Source of the DNA: JAAEPI01 sp964352625
GTDB taxonomy: Bacteria; Bacteroidota; Bacteroidia; Cytophagales; Cyclobacteriaceae
Assembly (NCBI GenBank): GCA_964352625.1
Contig: CAYGSD010000002.1
Location: forward strand, 1 to 64,000
Direction: 5' to 3'
DNA length: 64,000 bases
The translations under genes and the position numbers were made by a program. This document shows, one piece after another, positions 8,101 through 15,309 of the stretch; within the stretch, counting starts at the first letter, position 1, and every line of letters begins with the position of its first letter. The notes below the pieces were generated by a model. That model ran no database searches. It saw only the letters and a list, made by a program, of their open reading frames with translations, and had not been told where the DNA came from.

Positions 8101-9428
8101 TATTCCTTGATTATTCTTGAATAATTGAGTCCTTCGTTGGTGTGAAGGCTTAGAAAATACAGCCCAGCCTCCAGTCCTTCCAATGACTGATTAAAGGAGT
8201 GATTTCCGGCATCAAGAAATCCGAGTTGAATCATCTTTATTAATTGTCCGGAGGAATTAAGTAGCTCTAGTCTTGTCCTTGTGAATTGAGCAATTTGAAC
8301 ATCAATTGAGATGGAACTATTCGTTGGGTTTGGTGAAACGCTAAGTTCGTGGAATGATGCTTCGGAAGATAGAACTACTTCTTCATCAGGATAGTTGTCA
8401 TCGTATTTATACACTCGTCTTCCAGTAAGAAAAATGAGTTCATCGGAAAACATAAAAAATCTATTGAACGTGGAGTTACCGTGCGTCTCGATCTTCCCCC
8501 AAGTGTCACCACCGTCATTTGTTTGAAAAAGCGCAGTTTCGCTTCCTTGTGATGGGTTAGCTGTTCCACCTGTCCATCCTGTTAATTCATCCTTGAAACC
8601 CACCATTTGCATATAGTTCCATTTATCTGCCTGCACGGTATGGATAGTCCAACTTTGACCCCCGTCGGACGATTTCACGAAACGAACATTGTTGGTCGAA
8701 GCAAGAGACTGGATGCTGCCGAAAAAATTGACAGAGTCCGGCGTTTGAATTTTCCAAATGTAATCCCCCGCCACACCGGTTTCAAGAACAGTGGTCCATG
8801 TTTCCCCGCCATCATCGGTGTAGAGAATTACTCCACCTTTTTCCTCGCCTATAGGGTCATTTCGTCCCGTCAAGAATCCCTCATTTTCATTCAGAAAAAG
8901 GACGTCTACCAGCTGGGTGGCGTAAGTGGTCATGTCAGTAGTTACCCAACTGTCTCCTGCATCAGTGGATTTGGCCACATAGGCAGGCTCACTCCCTGAC
9001 CAGATTGCACAGGCAAAAACTACATTCTCTGAAGGTGCTGAAAGGCTACAAGCTCCCGGCACTTCTGTGTATCTAACCCCATTGTAGGTGATGTCAAAAT
9101 CCACATTTTCTGAAATGTTCTCCCAGGTTTCTCCACCATCAAGTGTTCGGTAAATACTGTTTCTGAGAGAACCTGCATATCCGAGCATGGGTGTTGCAAA
9201 CTCAATACTTCTTAGGTAATTATCAGCCTGAAATTTCAAAGTCCAGGTAGCTCCACCGTCCGTGGTTTTGTAGATTCTTCTTTCACCGTTGACAGCCCAC
9301 CCTGTATTTTCATCAATGAAGAAAACATCGTCATATCTATTCGCGGAAGGAATATCCAGAGGTCTCCACTGAGAGAAATTCTTGAGGGGAAAAAGGAAGA
9401 TAAGGAGCAGAAAAATTGTCCGATTCAT
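8100..9428 (-). CDS. Secreted Ycf48-like beta-propeller with T9SS sorting domain
   Basis: A 442-residue secreted protein. A signal peptide (residues 1-19, ending FSQW) is followed by about seven BNR/Asp-box type repeats (YKTTDGGATW, YRTLDGGETW, AKSTDAGDSW, YTDDGGETW, KSSDGGQSW, FQTNDGGDTW), as in the Ycf48/HCF136 propeller family. The last 80 residues (VSPNPTNSSISIDV ... GLYFLSLHT) are a type IX secretion type A sorting domain, so the protein should cross the outer membrane and be surface-attached or released. It sits between a J-domain gene (no gap) and a DUF3052 gene. The ligand is unknown. Confidence 0.88.
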   Translation of the reverse strand: MNRTIFLLLIFLFPLKNFSQWRPLDIPSANRYDDVFFIDENTGWAVNGERRIYKTTDGGATWTLKFQADNYLRSIEFATPMLGYAGSLRNSIYRTLDGGETWENISENVDFDITYNGVRYTEVPGACSLSAPSENVVFACAIWSGSEPAYVAKSTDAGDSWVTTDMTTYATQLVDVLFLNENEGFLTGRNDPIGEEKGGVILYTDDGGETWTTVLETGVAGDYIWKIQTPDSVNFFGSIQSLASTNNVRFVKSSDGGQSWTIHTVQADKWNYMQMVGFKDELTGWTGGTANPSQGSETALFQTNDGGDTWGKIETHGNSTFNRFFMFSDELIFLTGRRVYKYDDNYPDEEVVLSSEASFHELSVSPNPTNSSISIDVQIAQFTRTRLELLNSSGQLIKMIQLGFLDAGNHSFNQSLEGLEAGLYFLSLHTNEGLNYSRIIKE

Positions 9429-10628
9429 CTATCGGCAATTTACGGGCAGGGGCTCAGAAAAGCCTAACCTTCGAAGCTCTTCATACTCCTGACATGCTTT
9501 GGTGAGATCGCCCATTCTCAGGTAAGATTCTGCCGCTAGCCTATAGGGTGCCACACTATCCTGCCAGATGCGCTTCATCCAATTAGTTGCGCCAATAGCC
9601 TTTTCAGGTTGATCAATTCGGTTATAAATTTTGGCGAGATTCTCATACAAGAAATAGTGCTCCGATGGGATAAATTCTTCACTTACAATCATCATGTAGG
9701 CTTTTCCATATCTTCTTGAGTAGTCGCTTATTGCTACATCCCGAGCTAGTTCGAGATAATCACGTGAAAGGTCAAGGTCACCGAGTCCTTCGTCGTACAC
9801 CTCGGCGATTTGCACCAAGGTAGGTATCACCTGATAGTTTTCTTCAATCAATTCCTTAAGCATTCGAATGGACAACTCAGGCTGATCAACATAGCGATAC
9901 GATTGCGCCAACCTTGCTCGCATCGCCATAGGACGATAAGGTGAAAATTGCTCTACCAACTCGTAGTACCGAATGGCATTTGCAAAATCTTTTTTCAAAT
10001 AATAATCTTCACCTCTGAAAATGATGTCCTCCATTTTCCCAGTTCTAAATTCCTTCATATCCTGCTCTTCGGGCTTGAATGGAGCCAAATCTGCAAGCAT
10101 AAGCATCGAAGATCTGATGTCATCGTGATCATACAAAAATTGAGCTTCTTTAAACAATTCGCGCCGCTCCGCAAGCAGGTCATCGTATTTCTTCTGAAGG
10201 TAGAGGTCGTACATCCCTTTTGCGAACATCACCATTAGCGCTACCCCAAAAGTGATTCCGAAAGCATAGAGAGTGGCCTTGTTGTTTTCCTTATGATTGA
10301 TTGGGGGAGCAGTGTAGTACGGCCGGCCACCGTATCTTTTCTGCCTTGGAGGTTGATAATTGTAAGCGTGTCGAGGTGGAGTTGTAGCTGTTGTTCTTTG
10401 AGATTTATGGAAATGCTCATATTGAAGCTGAAGGTCGAATTGCGCTTTTTTGTAAGGATCAGATAGAATCTGGTAAGCCTGATTGACGGACTTGAATTTT
10501 TCCTCCATCGTACGGTCGCCCATGTGCTTATCAGGGTGGTACTTGACCGCTAGTCGCTTGAAAGCCGCCTTTATTTCATCTTGCGATGCGCTTTCCGAGA
10601 GTCCAAGGGTAAAGTAATGATTTTGCAT
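9429..10628 (-). CDS. Membrane-anchored J-domain protein with TPR-like C-terminus
   Basis: A 399-residue protein. Residues 1-68 are a J domain with the HPD motif intact (VKYHPDKHMGD, about residues 29-39), so it can stimulate an Hsp70 ATPase. A basic, proline- and tyrosine-rich linker (about 72-115) leads to one membrane helix (about 119-140). The C-terminal 250 residues are helical repeats of TPR type (YYELVEQFSPYRPMAMRARLAQSY, AIGATNWMKRIW, ACQEYEELRRLG). It therefore looks like a membrane co-chaperone holding DnaK near a TPR client platform. It is adjacent to, and likely co-transcribed with, the T9SS propeller gene. Confidence 0.83.
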   Translation of the reverse strand: MQNHYFTLGLSESASQDEIKAAFKRLAVKYHPDKHMGDRTMEEKFKSVNQAYQILSDPYKKAQFDLQLQYEHFHKSQRTTATTPPRHAYNYQPPRQKRYGGRPYYTAPPINHKENNKATLYAFGITFGVALMVMFAKGMYDLYLQKKYDDLLAERRELFKEAQFLYDHDDIRSSMLMLADLAPFKPEEQDMKEFRTGKMEDIIFRGEDYYLKKDFANAIRYYELVEQFSPYRPMAMRARLAQSYRYVDQPELSIRMLKELIEENYQVIPTLVQIAEVYDEGLGDLDLSRDYLELARDVAISDYSRRYGKAYMMIVSEEFIPSEHYFLYENLAKIYNRIDQPEKAIGATNWMKRIWQDSVAPYRLAAESYLRMGDLTKACQEYEELRRLGFSEPLPVNCR

Positions 10629-10658
10629 CCGTGGAAAAATAACGAGCTTTTCGAGAGA

Positions 10659-11027
10659 TTAGTTTACTAACATCCGACCAAGCCACAACCCAGCCATACA
10701 AAGCAATAATCCTCCAATGAGACTGACAGACGAATATCCAAGAAAGGTCATCCACATTTCGTTTTTGATCAATCGGACGCCATCCATTGAAAAGGCAGAA
10801 AAAGTGGTGAAGCCACCACAAAATCCGACCACCGCAAACCAGTAAACCGGCTGATCGTTTTTTACTGCCAGTCCTAGAATGATTCCAATGATCAAGCTCC
10901 CGATGAGATTCACTAAGGTTGTGCCAAGGGGGAAGCCGTCGGAGGCTTTTAGTGTCCACGTCCCAACGCCGTATCGCAGAATGCTTCCGAAGAACCCGCC
11001 CAATCCGACAAGAAGAAGTTGTTTCAT
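10659..11027 (-). CDS. crcB: Fluoride ion channel CrcB/FluC
   Basis: A 122-residue four-helix protein with the family signatures GGFFGSILRYGVG (residues 10-22), GTTLVNLIGSLIIG (35-48) and GFCGGFTTFSAFSMD (72-86), the last containing the Phe-box and Na+ site segment. It forms dual-topology dimers that export fluoride. It overlaps the upstream acpH-like gene by 4 bases. I do not see a fluoride riboswitch in front of the pair, whose start overlaps another gene. Confidence 0.93.
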   Translation of the reverse strand: MKQLLLVGLGGFFGSILRYGVGTWTLKASDGFPLGTTLVNLIGSLIIGIILGLAVKNDQPVYWFAVVGFCGGFTTFSAFSMDGVRLIKNEMWMTFLGYSSVSLIGGLLLCMAGLWLGRMLVN

Positions 11028-11611
11028 TTTTGGTTCGCTATAAATTCTCTGCAGTGTTGCTCTAATTCAGGAAAGAACTCATGAAATTCTTCCCCAAACT
11101 CTTCGTAGTGTTTTTTTAGAGCGGCAACCGCATGTTCCATTCGTGAGTCAAAAGTAGTTCGCCTAGCCATTCCTGAGAGTGCCCGCTGCATTCCTTCGAC
11201 CAATCTATAATTGAAAAGCCAATTGTCTCGCTTCATGTAAGTGAGCATATGTTTGGCTGGGTCGGGGAACATATCCCGATACTTTTCGGTCAATGTATAA
11301 AAATCTTTGGTGAACTTTTCCAGATCAATTTTTGAAAATTTCATCCAATCTCTGGCTAAGAAATGGTCATAAAAGACGTCTGTTATCACTGGAGAATAGT
11401 GTCGAAAATCAGGTCTTAAACGTTCTTTGCTTCTGAGAACAACGGGATGTGTGTCAGTGTATTGATCGATGGATCGATGAAGGTGGATACCCCTTTGGAT
11501 GTCTTCAGGAAAATGATCGAATTGGGAGCCTTTTACAAAATCACCAATGAAATTGCCCATGGTCAGTTCCTCGTTGGAGCCGGAAAGGTAGATGTGGGCT
11601 AGGAAGTTCAT
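11024..11611 (-). CDS. ACP phosphodiesterase family protein (AcpH-like)
   Basis: A 195-residue protein of the ACP phosphodiesterase family (DUF479). It has MNFLAHIYLS, MGNFIGDFVKG (residues 18-28), GIHLHRSIDQYTDTHP (41-56) and DVFYDHFLARDW (78-89), which carry the conserved His/Asp ligands of an HD-like fold. Family members remove the phosphopantetheine arm from acyl carrier protein. The start codon overlaps by one base the proposed TTG start of the divergent TerB-like gene, and the 3' end overlaps crcB. Confidence 0.82.
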   Translation of the reverse strand: MNFLAHIYLSGSNEELTMGNFIGDFVKGSQFDHFPEDIQRGIHLHRSIDQYTDTHPVVLRSKERLRPDFRHYSPVITDVFYDHFLARDWMKFSKIDLEKFTKDFYTLTEKYRDMFPDPAKHMLTYMKRDNWLFNYRLVEGMQRALSGMARRTTFDSRMEHAVAALKKHYEEFGEEFHEFFPELEQHCREFIANQK

Positions 11612-12093
11612 TGATTTATAAAGCTTTATCCAATAGATTTGTTAGCAGTTTAGGTAAGTTAGAAGTTTTAAAGCAAACTCAATTGGCCAACGGAAGCACA
11701 TCTCGCTCACATATTAATATTCTCGTTCAGCTCGCCCGCATCGATGGTGTGGTAGTGCAGGAGGAAATTGATCTGATCACTCAAATCGCCAATGGATTTG
11801 GGATGACTTCCGAAGAAATAAGCGCATGTTTTGAAGATCCTGATGACATTGGGGACTTGACCAAGTTGCCTGATGACGAAAAGTACGAGCACATCTATAA
11901 CATGGTGCAGTTGATGAAAATAGATGGGCGATTGTACAAAGAGGAAATCCAGTATTGCGCAAAAATGGCGACCAAACTTGGCTATGACGAGGAGGTGCTT
12001 ACCGAGCTAATGCTAAAAATCTACAGCGACCCCCACATCACCACAGATAAACAGTCACTCAAATCAGCGATTCAGAAATACCTGAAAAAATGA
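11611..12093 (+). CDS. TerB-like helical protein
   Basis: About 160 residues, all-helical, with two repeats of the TerB type: HINILVQLARIDGVVVQEEIDLI and IYNMVQLMKIDGRLYKEEIQY. Each carries the acidic, metal-binding pattern seen in the tellurite-resistance TerB fold. In Bacteroidota such stand-alone domains are common and are not tied to tellurite. The only in-frame start near the N-terminus is TTG at 11611, with no ATG until the middle, so the exact start is uncertain. The stop overlaps the next gene by ATGA. Confidence 0.7.
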   Translation: MIYKALSNRFVSSLGKLEVLKQTQLANGSTSRSHINILVQLARIDGVVVQEEIDLITQIANGFGMTSEEISACFEDPDDIGDLTKLPDDEKYEHIYNMVQLMKIDGRLYKEEIQYCAKMATKLGYDEEVLTELMLKIYSDPHITTDKQSLKSAIQKYLKK

Positions 12094-12503
12094 AAGCGCT
12101 AATTCTTGTTTTTTTTGTTTCCGTTTCATTTTTGGCTTTTGGTCAGGAAGAGGAGATCAAAAAAGTAATGAAAGACCAAGAGGATTGCTGGAACAATGGC
12201 GACCTGGAGTGCTTCATGCAGGGGTATAATAAATCTGACGATCTGATTTTTGTGGGTTCTTCCGGCCCCAAATACGGCTGGCAGGTGACCCTTAATAATT
12301 ACAAGAAAAGCTACCCTTCCAATGCTGCGATGGGGACACTTTCATTCGATTTGCTGAAGTTTATCCCTCTCGGCGAAAAGAACTACCTCGTAGTGGGCAA
12401 GTGGAGTTTGAAGCGCGAAACGGATAATCCTAACGGCCACTTTTCGCTGGTTTTCGAAAAAATCAAAGGTGAGTGGAAGATCATTGCTGATCATTCGAGC
12501 TAA
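12090..12503 (+). CDS. Exported DUF4440/NTF2-like protein
   Basis: A 137-residue protein with a signal peptide (residues 1-18, ending AFGQ) and an NTF2-like/DUF4440 fold: IKKVMKDQEDCWNNGDLECFMQGY, then a strand-rich half ending VFEKIKGEWKIIADHSS. The family includes isomerase-like and ligand-binding proteins, and no activity can be assigned. It starts within the TerB-like stop (ATGA) and overlaps the convergent symporter gene by 23 bases at its 3' end. Confidence 0.75.
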   Translation: MKALILVFFVSVSFLAFGQEEEIKKVMKDQEDCWNNGDLECFMQGYNKSDDLIFVGSSGPKYGWQVTLNNYKKSYPSNAAMGTLSFDLLKFIPLGEKNYLVVGKWSLKRETDNPNGHFSLVFEKIKGEWKIIADHSS

Positions 12504-13938
12504 TTCTATTGCTGATAAGCAGAAGCCCCACAAAAGTCAGCAACCCATTGACCAGCAATATCGTGAAGCCAAACTTGTGCCCCCAAAACCACACTTCCGA
12601 GTTTTGATTTAGAACAAAAGAAAGAATCGGTGTAACCAAGCATACGACCGGCACCCATTTGTCTTTGAGATCGAGTTTTGTCAAGATGCCGAAGGAGAAC
12701 AGTCCAAGCAGTGGCCCATAGGTGTAGCCCGCCGCTATGAAGATATTGGTGATCACACTTCGGTCATTGATGCCATTGAAGATAAGTATCACAATAAAGA
12801 GCAATACCGAAAACCCAAAGTGGACAGCCATTCGCAGCTTTCTGTTTTTCTGATAATTTTCTGACTTGAAGCCAAGAAAATCCACACAGAATGAGGTAGT
12901 CAAAGCTGTGAGCGCAGAGTCAGCACTTGAGTAAGCAGCCGCCGTTATTCCTAGCAAAAACACAACACCACCGATCAACGAAAAATGCTCGGTCGCCAGC
13001 ATAGGGAACAGCCCGTCGGTACGATCGGGTAGTACAATACCGCCAACCTCAGCGTATTGATAGAGCAACACCCCAAGGGTCAGGAAGAGAATATTAGCGA
13101 ATATTAGAATCACCGAAAACCAGAACATATTTTTCTGAGCTTCCCCGATCGTCTTGCAGGTCAGGTTTTTTTGCATCATGTCCTGATCCAGCCCAGTCAT
13201 CACTATCGCGATAAATGCGCCTGAAAAAAACTGCTTGAAGAAATTATTCCCACTTTGCCAATCCCAATTGAAAATTGTGCTTCGGGAATCATTAGTCACA
13301 CTATTCACTAATTCGCTCCAGCCAAAATTCAATTCGTCTTTAATAAACCAGATGCTAATCACCACAGCCGCCAGCATGAAGGTGGTTTGAAGTGTGTCGG
13401 TGAATACAATCGTTTTGATTCCACCCCTGACGGTGTACAGCCAGATCAAAATAATCGTGGTGAGCACTGACACCCAGAACGGCAAGCCAAAGGAATCGAA
13501 GAAAGTGATTTGCAGCACTCCCGCTACAAGAAAGAGCCTGAAAGATGCGCCGACCACTCGACTAACCAAGAAGAAAAACGCACCGGATTTGTAAGACCAG
13601 AATCCAAATCGCTGCTCTAAGTAGGTATAAATCGATACCAAATTCAAGCGGTAGTAAAGCGGCATGAGCACAGCCCCAATCACCAAATAACCAAGTAAAT
13701 ACCCCAATACGACCTGGAAATAATGAAAATTGGAATTGGCCACCTCACCCGGAACCGATATAAAAGTTACCCCGGAGAGGGATGCACCGATCATCCCGAA
13801 AGCCACCAGATACCAAGGCGACTGACGATGAGCCGTGTAGAAATCGTCCGGAGAGGATTTGCGAGATGTCACCCACGAAATGCCAATCAAAAGAGCGAAA
13901 TATCCAATAATTATGCTGCCAACAAGTGTAGGACTCAT
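12481..13938 (-). CDS. Sodium:solute symporter family transporter
   Basis: A 485-residue integral membrane protein of the SSS family (LeuT fold). It has about 13 hydrophobic helices, an N-terminal YFALLIGISWVTSR, and the family-typical FGMIGASLSGVTFISVPGEV near residue 50, part of the sodium site. AAAYSSADSALTALTTSFC near residue 345 is the second conserved sodium-binding helix. The transported solute cannot be inferred. It is divergent from clpS; about 40 bases separate the two starts. Confidence 0.88.
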   Translation of the reverse strand: MSPTLVGSIIIGYFALLIGISWVTSRKSSPDDFYTAHRQSPWYLVAFGMIGASLSGVTFISVPGEVANSNFHYFQVVLGYLLGYLVIGAVLMPLYYRLNLVSIYTYLEQRFGFWSYKSGAFFFLVSRVVGASFRLFLVAGVLQITFFDSFGLPFWVSVLTTIILIWLYTVRGGIKTIVFTDTLQTTFMLAAVVISIWFIKDELNFGWSELVNSVTNDSRSTIFNWDWQSGNNFFKQFFSGAFIAIVMTGLDQDMMQKNLTCKTIGEAQKNMFWFSVILIFANILFLTLGVLLYQYAEVGGIVLPDRTDGLFPMLATEHFSLIGGVVFLLGITAAAYSSADSALTALTTSFCVDFLGFKSENYQKNRKLRMAVHFGFSVLLFIVILIFNGINDRSVITNIFIAAGYTYGPLLGLFSFGILTKLDLKDKWVPVVCLVTPILSFVLNQNSEVWFWGHKFGFTILLVNGLLTFVGLLLISNRISSNDQQ

Positions 13939-13946
13939 ACTTGATT

Positions 13947-13976
13947 TTTGAAGGTGTCAAAGTAACTGTATTTTTG
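13947..13976 (+). promoter_or_regulatory. Predicted Bacteroidota-type promoter of clpS-recR
   Basis: TTTG at 13947-13950 and TATTTTTG at 13969-13976 match the Bacteroidota -33 (TTTG) and -7 (TAnnTTTG) elements, with an 18-base spacer. The -7 box ends 4 bases before the clpS ATG, which predicts a leaderless or nearly leaderless transcript. Confidence 0.6.
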
Positions 13977-13980
13977 CATT

Positions 13981-14271
13981 ATGGAATTGACAACAATGGA
14001 TTGGTCAACGGAAGTCGAAGTAGTAGAGGAGGTCATTTCCGATACGGAGGATGCACGCGACCTCATTGTCTACAACGATGATTTCAACACATTCGAGCAT
14101 GTGATCGAAACGCTGATTCGTGTATGCAAGCACGATGTGGTGCAGGCAGAGCAGTGCACTCATCTCATTCACTTCAAAGGAAAGTGCGCCGTGAAGAAAG
14201 GAAGCTACACCGAGCTAAAGCCAATGCGCGAGGGTATTACCGAAGCGGGTATAAAAGCCACAATCGAATAA
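13981..14271 (+). CDS. clpS: ATP-dependent Clp protease adaptor ClpS
   Basis: A 96-residue adaptor that delivers N-degron substrates to ClpA/ClpC-ClpP. The core carries LIVYNDDFNTFEHVIETLIRVC (residues about 28-49), with the NDD of the ligand-binding pocket, and then HDVVQAEQCTHLIHFKGKC. The N-terminal 25 residues are acidic and probably disordered. A second in-frame ATG at 13996 is possible, but the promoter position favours 13981. The stop is immediately followed by recR. Confidence 0.92.
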   Translation: MELTTMDWSTEVEVVEEVISDTEDARDLIVYNDDFNTFEHVIETLIRVCKHDVVQAEQCTHLIHFKGKCAVKKGSYTELKPMREGITEAGIKATIE

Positions 14272-14877
14272 ATGGAATACCCTTCCAAGCTGATTGAGCG
14301 GGCAGTTGAGGAAATCTCGCGTCTTCCTGGGATTGGAAAGAAAACAGCCCTTCGACTTGCTCTTCATTTACTTAAGAAGCCTGAGGAGGAAACTGCTAAT
14401 TTGTCCTTCGCTTTGCAGGAGCTCAGAAACAAAATTCAGTACTGCAAAAAGTGTCACATGATTTCTGATGGTGAGACTTGCAGTACATGTACCAGCGCCT
14501 ACCGTGATCCTTCAATGATCTGTGTGGTTGAGGATAGCCCCGATGTGCTGGCTATTTTGAATACGGCGCAGTACAGCGGCCACTTTCATGTGCTCGGAGG
14601 ACGGATTTCTCCAATGGATGGCATTGGGCCGGATCAGATAAATATCGAAACGCTTATACGCAGAGTTAAGGCTGGAGGAATAGCCGAAATAGTCCTCGCT
14701 TTGAGCGCCACTATGGAGGGGGACACCACCTCATACTACATTACCAAAATGCTCAAGGATGTGGGGGTAAAAGTCACCACCATTACGCGCGGAATTCCTG
14801 TCGGGAGTGAAATCGAGTATGCCGATGAAGTAACGCTCGGTCGCAGTATTTTAACTCGGACGGAAGTAAAAGATTAA
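14272..14877 (+). CDS. recR: Recombination mediator RecR
   Basis: A 201-residue RecR of normal family length. It has the helix-hairpin-helix LPGIGKKTALRLALHLL (about 19-35), a four-cysteine zinc finger (CKKCHMISDGETCSTC, about 58-73), a Toprim domain starting ICVVEDSPDVLAI (about 83), and a C-terminal Walker-like region (EIEYADEVTLGRSI). RecR works with RecO and RecF in RecA loading and gap repair. It is translationally linked to clpS, with no intergenic base. Confidence 0.95.
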   Translation: MEYPSKLIERAVEEISRLPGIGKKTALRLALHLLKKPEEETANLSFALQELRNKIQYCKKCHMISDGETCSTCTSAYRDPSMICVVEDSPDVLAILNTAQYSGHFHVLGGRISPMDGIGPDQINIETLIRRVKAGGIAEIVLALSATMEGDTTSYYITKMLKDVGVKVTTITRGIPVGSEIEYADEVTLGRSILTRTEVKD

Positions 14878-14923
14878 ATTCATTCTTTAAAATGAACTTA
14901 GTTTTTCGGTGAACGTAATGGAG

Positions 14924-14931
14924 TAAATTTG
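14924..14931 (+). promoter_or_regulatory. Predicted -7 promoter element (TAnnTTTG)
   Basis: TAAATTTG fits the Bacteroidota -7 consensus exactly. It lies 23 bases before the ATG at 14955, giving a short leader. A good -33 TTTG is not evident, so this is a moderate prediction for the promoter of the exported-protein and T9SS propeller gene pair. Confidence 0.45.
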
Positions 14932-14954
14932 AATTAATACTAAAACGAAAAAAC

Positions 14955-15308
14955 ATGAAAAAACTACTCACAATCGCGGCAATAGGATTATTTATGATTC
15001 TTGCAAATGATGCCCAATCTCAACTTTTGGATACCAAACTTCAAGTAACAGTAAGGAATGACCTTGGTAATATTGTTGAAGGAGCAACGGTGACGCTCTA
15101 CAAAACAATGACCGATTACGAAAACGAGGAGAATGCCGTCCAATCGGGCACTACGGATGAAAAGGGCAGAGTGAAATTCACAGAACTTGCTTCCATGGCG
15201 TACTTCATGCATGTAAAAAAAGGAGACTTGACTAACATCGGACGTGGCGTTCAAACTTCAAAGCTGATCTCAAAGAAGAAGAACATGCTGAATGTAATAA
15301 TCGAATAG
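14955..15308 (+). CDS. Exported carboxypeptidase-regulatory-like domain protein
   Basis: A 117-residue protein with a signal peptide (MKKLLTIAAIGLFMILANDAQS). It then has one beta-sandwich of the carboxypeptidase-regulatory/CNA-B type: KLQVTVRNDLGNIVEGATVTLYKT followed by TDEKGRVKFTELA. Such domains are transthyretin-like folds on envelope proteins. The stop is one base from the start of the large T9SS propeller gene, so the two are likely one transcription unit. Function is unknown. Confidence 0.75.
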   Translation: MKKLLTIAAIGLFMILANDAQSQLLDTKLQVTVRNDLGNIVEGATVTLYKTMTDYENEENAVQSGTTDEKGRVKFTELASMAYFMHVKKGDLTNIGRGVQTSKLISKKKNMLNVIIE

Positions 15309-15309
15309 A

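Noticed and set aside
10960..11060. A fluoride riboswitch for crcB
   Set aside because: crcB starts inside the 3' end of the upstream gene, leaving no leader, and no riboswitch-like fold is apparent before that gene either.
11611..12093. Tellurite resistance
   Set aside because: Only a stand-alone TerB-like fold is present; none of the other ter genes is nearby.
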